This document shows, one piece after another, positions 36,608-45,190 of a stretch of DNA of 64,000 bases. Source of the DNA: Paenibacillus sp. Soil787. Lineage in GTDB: Bacteria; Bacillota; Bacilli; Paenibacillales; NBRC-103111. The position numbers and the translations under genes are program-made. The notes beneath the pieces are model-generated. The model searched no databases. It saw only the letters and a list, made by a program, of their open reading frames with translations, and had not been told where the DNA came from. The stretch is taken from positions 216,774 to 280,773 of the forward strand of contig NZ_LMSP01000001.1 in NCBI RefSeq assembly GCF_001429545.1. The letters are read 5' to 3'. The first letter of the stretch is position 1. The number at the start of each line of letters is the position of its first letter.

Positions 36608-37510
36608 GTGAACATTGAAGGTGAATGGCTCGGACAGGCGGCGTTAAAGGTGAAACGCTGGCCTAAAGATACCATAGCGGCGGGTCGTCGTCATACGGTT
36701 GGGCTTAAATCTGACGGAACGGTGACGGCTGTGGGTGATAATAAATATGGCCAATGTGATGTAAGCGGCTGGCGCGATATTGTGGCGGTCGTGGCTGGTA
36801 ATGTTCATATGGCGACGAACACGGGTAATGCTCATACAATCGGTCTTAAATCTGATAGTACTGTGGCGGCTGTGGGTTGGAATAAGCATGACCAATGCGA
36901 TGTAAACGACTGGCGCTATATTGTAGCGGTTGCGGCGGGTTGGCGTCGTACCATTGGGCTTAAATCGGATGGCACGGTGATAGCAGTGGGCCGAAATAAT
37001 GAAGGTGAATGCAATGTAAGCGGTTGGTATGATATTGTGGCGGTCGCGGCGGGTGACTGGCATACCATCGGTCTTAAATTGGACGGCACGGTGACGGCTG
37101 TAGGTAATAATCGGTATCGCCAATGCAATGTAAGCGGCTGGTGCGATATTGTGGCTGTCGCAGCGGGTTATCTTCATACAATCGGTCTTAAATCGGACGG
37201 TACGGTGACGGCTATAGGTTTGAATAAACATGACCAATGCGATGTAAGCGGCTGGCGCGGTATTGTGGCAATAGCGGTGGGTAGTAATCATACCATCGGC
37301 CTTAAATCGGACGGTACTTTGGCGGCTGTGGGTTGGAATGAGTATGGCCAATGTAATGTAAGAGATTGGCGCGATATTGTGGCGATTGCGGCGGGTTGTG
37401 CCCATACCGTCGGTCTTAAATCGGACGGCACGGTGGTTGCTGTGGGTGATAATGAATATGGCCAGTGCGATGTAAGCGGCTGGCGCGGCATCCAACTACC
37501 CGGCAAGTAG
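36608..37510 (+). CDS. RCC1-like repeat protein (seven repeats)
   Basis: The 300-residue protein is almost entirely seven units of about 38 residues on the pattern HTIGLKSDGTVTAVG, then NKYGQCDVSGWRDIVAVAAG. These resemble RCC1/BNR-type beta-propeller blades. The DNA repeats with a period of about 114 bp and is highly conserved between units, suggesting recent expansion or gene conversion. No signal peptide is seen. A ligand or enzyme role is unknown. The large open frame on the opposite strand is a shadow of the repeats. Confidence 0.82.
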   Translation: MNIEGEWLGQAALKVKRWPKDTIAAGRRHTVGLKSDGTVTAVGDNKYGQCDVSGWRDIVAVVAGNVHMATNTGNAHTIGLKSDSTVAAVGWNKHDQCDVNDWRYIVAVAAGWRRTIGLKSDGTVIAVGRNNEGECNVSGWYDIVAVAAGDWHTIGLKLDGTVTAVGNNRYRQCNVSGWCDIVAVAAGYLHTIGLKSDGTVTAIGLNKHDQCDVSGWRGIVAIAVGSNHTIGLKSDGTLAAVGWNEYGQCNVRDWRDIVAIAAGCAHTVGLKSDGTVVAVGDNEYGQCDVSGWRGIQLPGK

Positions 37511-37629
37511 TTTTCAATATTAATAATACATATAATAATGAAAGCTATGCGCCGATGCGTCGGGGACACAGAATTAAGATGGTTATAGCATACCGTTTAA
37601 GCGACACCATTGGGAATAGTATCATTTTC

Positions 37630-37729
37630 CGTTAAGCTAACGTAAGAACGATAGTTAATTAACCAAGGAGCAGAACGCCGCAGCTGGCAGTTGCTCCTCT
37701 TTTTAATTGACGGGAGGATAGTTCAATTG
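37630..37729 (+). repeat. Element A, complete copy with a divergent stem
   Basis: Left arm TTAAGCTAACGTAAGAACGA, stem AAGGAGCA...TGCTCCT, right arm AATTGACGGGAGGATAG then TTCAATTG. The stem sequence differs, but the design is retained. Confidence 0.8.
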
Positions 37730-37834
37730 TTTCTCGAATATTTTCTGAGTTGGATAATTTTATAAACTTTGTGAATATAACGTTATGTGAAATCACAGTG
37801 TGATATTTAATGAAATCATTTAAAGGAGCCCTGT

Positions 37835-38233
37835 ATGAAGACAATTATCTATATGGTTAGGCATGGAGAATCACCATACAATGAAGGAAATGAAAGAACA
37901 AGAGGGCTTACCCCAAAAGGAAAGATCGAGATTGAAAAAGCAACGAAATTACTTATAGGTGAAGGAATTGACATGATTATATCAAGTCCTTATACTCGAG
38001 CAATTCTTAGTGTTGAGGGATTGGCCGAGCACTTAAAGTTAGATATTAATGTATTTGAAGATCTTAGAGAACGTCATTTTGCATCTAATATTATTGAAAG
38101 TGCAGAGTTAATGTCTAGTATCAGATAGAGTTTTAATGACCTTAATCATACCTTGCCGGGTGGAGAGTCTAATGCTGATTGTCAGAAAAGAGCACGTAAA
38201 ATTTACGTTAAGGGTATAATCTTCAAATCTTAG
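37835..38233 (+). pseudogene. Histidine phosphatase family protein with in-frame stop
   Basis: The start MKTIIYMVRHGESPYNEGNE carries the catalytic RHGE motif, followed by LTPKGKIEIEKATKL and MIISSPYTRAILSVEGLAEH. At 38126 a TAG interrupts the frame. The same frame then reads SFNDLNHTLPGGESNADCQK before ending near 38233. The second catalytic His region is missing. A premature stop and C-terminal truncation make it a likely pseudogene. Confidence 0.82.
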
Positions 38234-38371
38234 TGAGTATGTATGTCATATTTTTCATTTGGATTGTTATTTCTGCTATAGTTCATCAGGTGAATATAAG
38301 AAAACGAAAGTAAATGATTCGGCTAACGTAGACGCTTCGTATATGTAATCTTACTGAATAATCACGACGAT
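38234..38371 (+). other. Short stretch with a mini-ORF and a weak element A arm
   Basis: An ATG near 38239 opens 24 codons (MYVIFFIWIVISAIVHQVNI), a membrane helix remnant. A weak left-arm-like TTCGGCTAACGTAGACG follows at about 38320. Confidence 0.3.
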
Positions 38372-38465
38372 ATTGAACTAACGGAAACGATTGTTCAATA
38401 AACACTTTCAAAGGCTTCCGATCACTTCGACGCCATTGCTCGCCTTACGGGCGGTAATGTTTTAA
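38372..38465 (+). repeat. Element A copy
   Basis: Left arm TTGAACTAACGGAAACGATT plus GTTCAATAAAC is near consensus. The stem is degenerate (AAAGGCTTCCGATC...), and the right arm reads GCCTTACGGGCGGTAATG. Confidence 0.75.
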
Positions 38466-38662
38466 TGACAAGGGACGCTTATTGAATCAATATTTCAAAC
38501 AATAGATGGGAGTACTCTCATAAGAGAAAAGTAAGCTGATAAGGCAGGATTCGACTGTGTCACTCATCCCTACGGAATACACATCGTTGCAAGCCACAAA
38601 GCGCGAAACAACGCCGAATTACTATGTTAGAACTCAAACGAATCTGACTTAGGAGTGTAGCT

Positions 38663-38890
38663 ATGGAGAGTGAAATTGAATTGGCTGTGGAGAAAATTGA
38701 ACAGTTGAATACGAGGAGTCAAAAAGCAATGATGGAGTTAATCCGAAAAAGCTTGAAAATGAACGATGACGAGTTCAATAAAGAACTGCTGTTAGCCTAC
38801 GCTCATCAAAATCCAGTTCATATTTTGGAAATCACTATCGCTCTAAAATATGAAGAGATTATTAAGGCTTTACCGGAGCAATACAATTAG
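38663..38890 (+). CDS. Small acidic helical protein of unknown function
   Basis: The 75-residue protein reads MESEIELAVEKIEQLNTRSQ, KAMMELIRKSLKMNDDEFNK and so on, all helix-forming. The ATG at 38663 follows AGGAGTG. There is no membrane segment, no cysteine and no recognised family. Its size and context, alone between two elements, are those of a cassette gene. It is long enough and has a good enough start to be real. The stretch 38466-38662 shows nothing else. Confidence 0.6.
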   Translation: MESEIELAVEKIEQLNTRSQKAMMELIRKSLKMNDDEFNKELLLAYAHQNPVHILEITIALKYEEIIKALPEQYN

Positions 38891-39061
38891 ATTCAAAGCT
38901 CCGTAAATGAGAACAAAACAAAGCAGTAATGGAAGCATCTTTGTACTAGCAAGCCTGCTTATGTAATGAGACGAAACTTATCGAGTAAACACATGATTCC
39001 CAATCGCGCGATCTTCGAGGGGATAGCGGTTAGTGATAGCAATAAATAAGCCGTTTAGGTC

Positions 39062-39149
39062 ATTATGCTAACGAAAAAAAGATAGTGGAGGAGCTAGCAG
39101 GATGCAGCTCCTTTTTTCATTGAAGTAACGGGCAGATTAGTTGAATAAC
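39062..39149 (+). repeat. Element A, complete copy with a divergent stem
   Basis: Left arm TATGCTAACGAAAAAAAGAT, stem AGGAGCT...AGCTCCTTTTTT, right arm TTGAAGTAACGGGCAGATTA then GTTGAATAAC. Confidence 0.85.
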
Positions 39150-39230
39150 CAATCGGAAAATGTTGCTAGTAATCTCTCTGTTTCATTTGCTATAATTCCA
39201 TAAAATGGTCTGTGGAATGGAGTTGTTTTA

Positions 39231-39493
39231 ATGAATATTATGTTTGTATGTACGGATAATTTCACTCGAAGCGTAATAGCTGAATTTTGTATTAAGGATT
39301 TTCTCCGTAGAAATATAAGACTTTAATTAAGGTTGCTTCGGCTGGGATAAGAGCTAATGATTATATTAAAGAGCAATACAATCGTGAAATCCCATTATTC
39401 AATGAAGTATATAACGGTCAAAAAACAGCAGTGAATATAGGTGCTCCCGATACTGAAGATTTTGTGGAACAAATGAGCAAATTGGTTCATTAA
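39231..39493 (+). pseudogene. Low-molecular-weight phosphatase-like protein, frameshifted
   Basis: MNIMFVCTDNFTRSVIAEF carries the CX5R loop of LMW protein tyrosine phosphatases. One base is gained or lost near 39315, and the frame stops at RNIRL. The other frame continues with TLIKVASAGIRANDYIKEQY and ends NIGAPDTEDFVEQMSKL at 39493. The catalytic Asp-Pro loop of true phosphatases is not obvious. It is a broken single-gene cassette between two elements. Confidence 0.72.
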
Positions 39494-39668
39494 TTTTATG
39501 AAGCAACGCCCAGCATCATACGGAATATAGAACAAAAGACCGCACTTTAATAGCCACTTCTATTTTTTCAATATCAAGTTTGATTGAAACATAGCCACTT
39601 TATTTATTAAATTGTTTTTATGTAGGCTAAGACCGTTTAAGAAAAAGCAGTAGGAGCAAGGAAGCTTA

Positions 39669-39767
39669 TTGTGCTAAACGGAGAACGATAGCTCAACAAA
39701 CAACCCTGATAGGCTGCCGACACGATCGGCAGCCTTTCGTTCACCAAAGGGCAGGATAGTGTTGAAG
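39669..39767 (+). repeat. Element A, complete copy
   Basis: Left arm GCTAAACGGAGAACGATAGC then TCAACAAAC, stem AGGCTGCCGA/TCGGCAGCCT, right arm CACCAAAGGGCAGGATAGTG then TTGAAG. The next gene is cut at its right end. The stretch 39494-39668 shows no gene. Confidence 0.88.
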
Positions 39768-40156
39768 CCCCTAAACTTGTATTATTGGTAAAACATAGCT
39801 ATGGCAAAAACAATTGGGATCTGCCAGGCGGAAAAGCTGAAGAGAATGAGTCTGCGGAGGAAACTGCAAAAAGAGAAGTACATGAAGAAGTAGGGTTAGA
39901 AGTCAGAGTTGAGCAATTAACTGGTATATACTACGATCCGAACTATGACATGCATCATTTTGTTTTCATTGCGAATAACGATAATAATCGAGTACCTCAG
40001 CCAAGTTCGCCTGAAATTTTAGAATGCAGATTCTGCTCAAGAGATGAACTTCCTAAACCGATTAGTGATTTCACATGTAAGCGTATTGAGGATGCATTAA
40101 ATCATGATAGAAAGCATCTTTTCCATACTGTGGGACCAAGACAGTGGATTGAATAA
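39766..40156 (+). CDS. Nudix hydrolase, 5' truncated
   Basis: The complete Nudix box GGKAEENESAEETAKREVHEEVGLE is visible as GGKAEENES followed by REVHEEVGLE. Nudix enzymes hydrolyse nucleoside diphosphate derivatives with Mg. The reading frame is open upstream (APKLVLLVKHSYGKNNW) right into the element A right arm, and no ATG precedes the domain. A TTG at 39785 is the first plausible start. The first beta strand and the true N-terminus are lost, so this looks like a gene cut by element A. Confidence 0.78.
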
Positions 40157-40160
40157 TAAG

Positions 40161-40252
40161 TTGTTCAACTAACGGAAACGTTTGTTCAATAAGAAACCAA
40201 GACGAGGCTGCCGGCATGAATCGGCAGCCTCGTTGAAGTAATGGGCAGAGAT
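40161..40252 (+). repeat. Element A, complete copy
   Basis: Left arm TTCAACTAACGGAAACG then TTTGTTCAATAAG, stem CGAGGCTGCCGG/CGGCAGCCTCG, right arm TTGAAGTAATGGGCAGAG. It is almost identical to 8921-9003 over about 75 bases. Confidence 0.92.
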
Positions 40253-40311
40253 AAAGCAACGAATTATGAAATCCTGTGTCTAAATGAACAAAAAAAGTTG
40301 GGGGAGTTAAG

Positions 40312-40574
40312 TTGTCCATAGAGAGAGATAAAATGATAAGTCCGCTCAAAAACGTCGTTATTCCAAGCTTACGCGACCGTGGCTTCAAGAGTACATTCCC
40401 GCACTTCCGAAGAATAACCGAAAAGAAAATAGACCTTCTAACATTCAATTCGATAAATATGGTGGTGGTTTTATTATCGAGATAGCAGTTTGTTCCAGAT
40501 GGGCATACGACAAAGTTGCAAACAAGGTGTTAAAAAGTCTTAGTGACGCGGATGATTATTTGGTCCATCACTGA
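40312..40574 (+). pseudogene. DUF4304 domain protein, frameshifted
   Basis: The TTG at 40312 follows GGGGGAG. The frame reads SPLKNVVIPSLRDRGFKSTF and PHFRRITEKKIDLLTF, the start of a DUF4304 protein. One base is missing near 40446. The shifted frame continues as DKYGGGFIIEIAVCSRWAYD and ends at 40574, well short of full length. It is therefore frameshifted and truncated. It is a single unit between two elements. Confidence 0.75.
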
Positions 40575-40589
40575 CTTTCGCAAAGCTTA

Positions 40590-40662
40590 CGATACGTATT
40601 TGGAGTAGCAGAGGACGTAGCGGCTCCCCTTCGTCATTAAGCGATAGGGCAGATTTCTTCAA
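40590..40662 (+). repeat. Element A, degenerate copy
   Basis: Only the right arm is clear: GTCATTAAGCGATAGGGCAG then TTCAATAAG. The stem GTAGCGGCTCCCC is poor. The stretch 40663-41057 shows no other gene. Confidence 0.5.
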
Positions 40663-41057
40663 TAAGATAACGTAACTGAAAAACTCTCTTAGTTTATGTT
40701 CCAGAAATGCTTGGTAACGCTGAAGAATTTCCATTTGAATCGTTTGAAACCAGGCAAAATATATCGGATAAACGAGTTTTTTCAGGAATGATATTGCTTA
40801 TTTTGGAGTATCAGCAACATTAGTCTATTAAAATATGGTAATATCTACAATTAGATAGTAACATATCCTTGTAAACGGTTGAACTTACGCAAAATTTCAA
40901 CTCATTTGAAAGTCTTGTAATTTTTCTGATAAGCTACTATCCAGGTCATGATCGCCAAGCTGCCAATTGATTGAAAAACCATACAAAATCGGTTATTCGC
41001 ATTGGAGACATGTCCGTGCATAGTTTTTGCTGCAAAAAAATGGAAGGGGTTGTATTT

Positions 41058-43607
41058 GTGAGAAAGAAACTAATAGCATTTCTATTATCATTAGCTCTAT
41101 TAACAAGTATTCCAAGCCTTTCGCAGGCTGATGATTCTATTCCCGTACTTTTGAATGGAGAAGCGATTCATTTTGAAGTACAACCGTTTATTGAAGAGGG
41201 CACAACAATGGTACCGTTCCGCTCTATTTTCGAAAAACTTGGTTTAGCTGTTAGCTGGGATGGGGAGGCGCAGACTATAACAGGCTACTCAAGCGATTTA
41301 GAAATTAGACTCCAAATTGGGAGTGCGACGGCAATTGTAGATGGCAAACCACAAGAGTTAACGATTGCACCGGAAATCAAAGATGGCAGCACATTTGTCC
41401 CTTTAAGGTTTATTGGAGAATCTAGCGGAAAGAAGGTTATCTGGGATGCCAGAAATCATACCGTACTGATTCGTGATGGACTATCTAACTATTTGGAGAA
41501 TACACTCTACATAACAAGCAAGAATCTGACTTATGTCGGGGATCAAAAAGACGGCCACGTTTCAATCTATTCGGATGGAAAGCTCGTTTTTGAAGGTGAA
41601 TTTAAAGATTATAAAATAAACGGAACAGGTACTCTTTATTGGCAGGGTGGGCAGAAGTATTATGAAGGTCAATGGTTTAACGGCCTCATGAATGGGATAG
41701 GAAAGCTCTATAATGAAGACGGTACGCTTTGGTACGATCAAATAAAAATGAGCGACAACATAATAGGCGGTAATGGATCGTTCTATTTAAGTAATGGTTG
41801 GGTTTATAAAGGTGAACTGGTTAATGGAACAGCCACAGGGATTGGGAAATATTACGATCCAAGCGGTGCGCTTTTCTTCGAAGGTGAATCAAAGAATTTC
41901 AAATTCGAAGGACAGGGAAAAATTTATTTTACAGACGGAAAGGTCCTCTTTGTAGGGGAGTTCCATAATAGTATGGCGAATGGCGAAGGTATCCAATACA
42001 ATGAGGATGGCAGTATTAAATTCAAAGGATTGTTTAAAGATGGCAATCCTGTAATTGATAAAGTAGCCACACAGGAAATCGGAATTAATTTCTCTGCTGA
42101 ACCGCCAGTATTGGACAGCTCCATTGCAACGGCGAATGCTGCCTTCACGATGATCAATGCGTTTAACGAAGGTTTATATCGTCTTGACAAAGATGGGAAA
42201 GTGCAACCAGGGCTGGCGAAAGAAATGCCGAAAATAACGAATAATGGCCTAACATACACAATTGCATTGCGAGACGCCAAATGGAGTGATGGTACGTCGG
42301 TGAAAGCTGCAGACTTTGTAAATGCTTGGAAACGCACCCTTGATCCTGCTACAAAAGCGCAGTACAGTTTTCTGCTCGAACGGATCAAAGGCGGTGAAGA
42401 TGTAACGAAAGCTAAAACACCGAACGCAGTGAAGAAAGCAAAAGACTCACTTGGTCTGAAAGCTATCGATGATAATACACTTGAAATCAATTTGGAACGT
42501 CCTGTAGCGTACTTTCCAAGCCTTCTAGCATTCCCAGTTTTCTTTCCGCAAAAAATGGATTTCGTTGCAGCTCTAGGCAACCAATATGGCACTGACGCTG
42601 ATAAAGTCATTGGCGCAGGTCCATTCAAGCTAGTTAAATGGAATCATGGTCAAACACTCGAGTTCGTGAAAAACGATAACTATTGGGATGCAATGAATGT
42701 GAAGCTGAACAAGATCACTGTATACATCGTAAAAGACGGATCAACCGGTCTCAATCTATATGCATCGAACGTGGCTGATGTTTCCGAACTTGGTGCCGAT
42801 TTTTTGAATCTGTATCAAGGTAAGCCGGATATCGTATTTAAGCCGGAATTGACTACATCGTATCTAATGTTCCAAGAGAAAAAATTTCCTGCTTTCGCAA
42901 ATGCAAAAGTACGGCAAGCACTTACCTTAGCTATTGATCGCTATGCGTTCATCAAAAAGGTTCTCAACAATGGTTCTGCACCATCAACAGGCTTTGTACC
43001 GAACGGAACGCTAGACGGAAATAATCAAAGCTTCCGCGCAGTTGCTGGAGATTTAACTGAGCCGAAGTTCGACACTGTGAAAGCGAAGCAGCTATTTGCA
43101 GAAGGCCTGCAAGAGCTAGGGATGACATCGCTGCCGTCATTCAAGCTGACATCAGACGATACGGTAACGGCAAAGAAAACGCTCGAATTCATTCAAGCAC
43201 AATGGAAAACCAACCTTGGCATAGATATGACTCCTGATCCAATCCTGCATATGAACCGTGTAGAAAAGCAAAGTAAACACGACTTCGATGCTGTCGTTGC
43301 TTTATGGGGCGCTGATTACAACGACCCGATGACGTTTTTAGATATGTGGGGAACGGGCGGTGAATTTAACGAAGTCGATTGGTCAAACGCGCAATATGAT
43401 GAACTAGTAAGTTCCGCTCGCAATGAAACTGATCCAGAAACACGATCGAAGCTGCTTGTTGACGCCGAAAAGATTTTGATGCAGGAAATGCCGGTTGGGC
43501 CACTATATTTCCGCAACCGAATTTTCGTAAGAAAACCGAACGTCGAAGGCATATTTTTCCCTTCATTTGGCGTAGAGTGGGAGCTGAAATGGGCAAGTGT
43601 GAAATAA
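41058..43607 (+). CDS. Stalk domain-MORN repeats-peptide-binding (SBP_bac_5) fusion protein
   Basis: The GTG at 41058 has GGAAGGGG 8 bases upstream. It gives a signal peptide (KLIAFLLSLALL) and an 849-residue exported protein. Next comes a copper-amine-oxidase N-type stalk domain (PVLLNGEAIHFEVQPFIEEG, then FVPLRFIGESSGKKVIWDA). Then come about seven MORN repeats such as GGQKYYEGQWFNGLMNGIGK and VYKGELVNGTATGIGKYYD. The last 490 residues are a complete OppA-type solute-binding domain (FTMINAFNEGLYRLDKDGK ... VRQALTLAIDRYAFIKKVL). No permease or ATPase is nearby. The combination is unusual and the frame is unbroken. Confidence 0.9.
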   Translation: MRKKLIAFLLSLALLTSIPSLSQADDSIPVLLNGEAIHFEVQPFIEEGTTMVPFRSIFEKLGLAVSWDGEAQTITGYSSDLEIRLQIGSATAIVDGKPQELTIAPEIKDGSTFVPLRFIGESSGKKVIWDARNHTVLIRDGLSNYLENTLYITSKNLTYVGDQKDGHVSIYSDGKLVFEGEFKDYKINGTGTLYWQGGQKYYEGQWFNGLMNGIGKLYNEDGTLWYDQIKMSDNIIGGNGSFYLSNGWVYKGELVNGTATGIGKYYDPSGALFFEGESKNFKFEGQGKIYFTDGKVLFVGEFHNSMANGEGIQYNEDGSIKFKGLFKDGNPVIDKVATQEIGINFSAEPPVLDSSIATANAAFTMINAFNEGLYRLDKDGKVQPGLAKEMPKITNNGLTYTIALRDAKWSDGTSVKAADFVNAWKRTLDPATKAQYSFLLERIKGGEDVTKAKTPNAVKKAKDSLGLKAIDDNTLEINLERPVAYFPSLLAFPVFFPQKMDFVAALGNQYGTDADKVIGAGPFKLVKWNHGQTLEFVKNDNYWDAMNVKLNKITVYIVKDGSTGLNLYASNVADVSELGADFLNLYQGKPDIVFKPELTTSYLMFQEKKFPAFANAKVRQALTLAIDRYAFIKKVLNNGSAPSTGFVPNGTLDGNNQSFRAVAGDLTEPKFDTVKAKQLFAEGLQELGMTSLPSFKLTSDDTVTAKKTLEFIQAQWKTNLGIDMTPDPILHMNRVEKQSKHDFDAVVALWGADYNDPMTFLDMWGTGGEFNEVDWSNAQYDELVSSARNETDPETRSKLLVDAEKILMQEMPVGPLYFRNRIFVRKPNVEGIFFPSFGVEWELKWASVK

Positions 43608-43657
43608 AAAGCATTTCAAATATGAGCCTTTTTGGAACTAAGGATAACGGGTAAGAC

Positions 43658-43716
43658 AAAAACATCAAAAAGTCAGTACTTCCCACTCACAGGAATACTG
43701 ACTTTTTGATGTTTTT
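43658..43716 (+). terminator. Long terminator hairpin after the fusion gene
   Basis: AAAAACATCAAAAAGTCAGTA pairs completely with its reverse complement ending in GATGTTTTT. An element A right-arm-like AAGGATAACGGGTAAGAC lies just before it (43638). Confidence 0.85.
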
Positions 43717-43834
43717 AAATTGAATTCATCTATACTGTCACTGGTAGAAGGAAAAAAATTAAAACGTTTGTCTGCCCAAAAAGATGCTAAGTCATAGAAA
43801 TACCGTGAATTTTCACCGCTTTACACTGGTAGCC

Positions 43835-43867
43835 CATTCGAGTAAATGGCAGAATAATTCAATATAA
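43835..43867 (+). repeat. Element A right-arm fragment
   Basis: TTCGAGTAAATGGCAGAATA then TTCAATATAAG resembles the right arm alone. Confidence 0.55.
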
Positions 43868-43943
43868 GTGTACGGTTATAATTACCTAAAGTTGTTTAAA
43901 CTTAAATTTAAAAACCACGGTAGTTGTTGTAATTGTTGATGAG

Positions 43944-43975
43944 AAGAGACCCAGTAGGGTTTTTGGGTCTTTTTG
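43944..43975 (+). terminator. Terminator hairpin
   Basis: AGAGACCCA pairs with TGGGTCT, followed by TTTTT. No intact gene precedes it. Confidence 0.65.
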
Positions 43976-44003
43976 CAGTGCCTGCACAGAAGTTAGGGAA
44001 CTT

Positions 44004-44180
44004 ATGGTTGAAAATACTTTTCAGAAATTTTTGTTTCTTCTCATAATAATAGTTGGAGTCGCCGATTTACCTATTAGTTCAAATTTAAAACTTACAGTCA
44101 TTTTTTTCATATTAGCATTGGGGATGCTGGTATCCTTTCGAAGAGGTTTATCGGAAACCGTTCGACAAGTTCTGCTATAA
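44004..44180 (+). CDS. Small two-helix membrane protein
   Basis: The ATG at 44004 opens 58 codons reading MVENTFQKFLFLLIIIVGVA, DLPISSNLKLTVIFFILALG and MLVSFRRGLSETVRQVLL, two hydrophobic segments with a basic C-terminal tail. A weak AGGGA lies upstream. It ends about 10 bases before the group II intron. No family is recognised; it could be a complete small protein or a fragment. Confidence 0.5.
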   Translation: MVENTFQKFLFLLIIIVGVADLPISSNLKLTVIFFILALGMLVSFRRGLSETVRQVLL

Positions 44181-44189
44181 GCGTCTAAT

Positions 44190-45036
44190 AGCGTGAAAAG
44201 CAGGAGATTACAAGTGATTAATCTTAACTTTACAACCGAGGATGGGAATGAAGGAGCCAAGTTTCCCGAAACCATCCCGCCAATACTCCTGCGGGCGTCA
44301 TGGTAGACAGGTCATGGGGTCTGAAGAACAGGTAGATTCGGCAGAACGGAGGCTGGAGCCATTCTAATAGAAAAGGTATGCCAACTGATATGCCGCGTGG
44401 CTGAAAAACTGGATATGGTGAGAATCGTTCCGACATAAGGGACTGACGAACAACCGAAAGTACGGGTCTAAAGTTAGAACATAGGGAAAACCCATGGACC
44501 ATCAAATGATGGGGTGAGTGGCGTAAAGTAAAAATGTTTCCTATGAAATACGCTATGCCGAACAATGGCGGCATCCAGCTCGCAGGCCTACAGGGAGCAC
44601 CTAAGTCCAGAACGGAAAGCTAGGTTGTAAGGGACTTGGAAAACAAGGAACGCTGTAACAAGGGCTGTCACCCGAAGCGGTTGCTATAAGGCAAATGCCG
44701 AAATGCATTTATCCTTGTGAGGGCAGGGGCATGACTGATGAATCTCCTGTAATGGGAGTGGAGGAACAGCCCCAAGTCTAACTGAAAGAACGATCATTTT
44801 CCAAGCGTGAATTGCACCGATCGGGTATGAACGTGGGAACATCACTCAAGGAAGGGATGCCACAGTGCAAGCTTAACAATATAGGGATGTGAATAATCCC
44901 AAATCTGTGAGTAACGAGGAACTTATGATCTAGTACGCTCAGTTAGATGGAACGCGGAGTGCTGGGAAACTGGCACGCTCCGTGTGGAGCAGGGGAAAAG
45001 CCGGAGATCGCATCAAACGCTTACCTATTGCTGACG
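44190..45036 (+). mobile_element. ORF-less group II intron
   Basis: About 850 bases of non-coding, highly structured DNA. Near the 3' end (44947-44990) is a domain V hairpin: CGGAG pairs with CTCCG, a CG bulge follows TGC/GCA, and the tip is a GAAA tetraloop, preceded by the catalytic-triad-like ACGC. The downstream GGGGAAAAGCCGGAGAT and TTACCTATTGC ending match domain VI and the 3' end of bacterial group II introns. There is no reverse-transcriptase frame in domain IV, so it would need help in trans. The 5' end is uncertain (GTG at 44193 or 44214). Confidence 0.78.
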
Positions 45037-45102
45037 ATAGAACAATAATAATACAGGCTGCCGGAATACTCGGCAGCCTGTTCAAGTATCGGGCCTAATA
45101 AA
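45034..45102 (+). repeat. Element A copy directly after the intron
   Basis: The left arm is cut to ACGATAGAACAATAATAAT, right at the intron's 3' end. The stem CAGGCTGCCGG/CGGCAGCCTG and the right arm TTCAAGTATCGGGCC follow. The intron therefore interrupts or abuts the left arm. Confidence 0.85.
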
Positions 45103-45190
45103 TTAAAAGCAGCAGCCTCAATTAAGAAGCTGCTTTTTAGTAACTCGTCAGTCAATGAATGTTCGTTCGTCCTATGTAATAAGGTAATGT

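Noticed and set aside
36644-37495. 283-residue open frame on the minus strand
   Set aside because: It is the antisense shadow of the RCC1 repeats. The repeat composition keeps that frame open, and it has no start signal or known domain.
41924-42628. 234-residue minus-strand frame inside the fusion gene
   Set aside because: It lies entirely antisense to a well-supported peptide-binding domain and has no recognisable motif.
44230-44574. Minus-strand frame of 114 residues in the intron
   Set aside because: It falls in structured intron RNA, has no protein motif, and is on the wrong strand for an intron-encoded protein.
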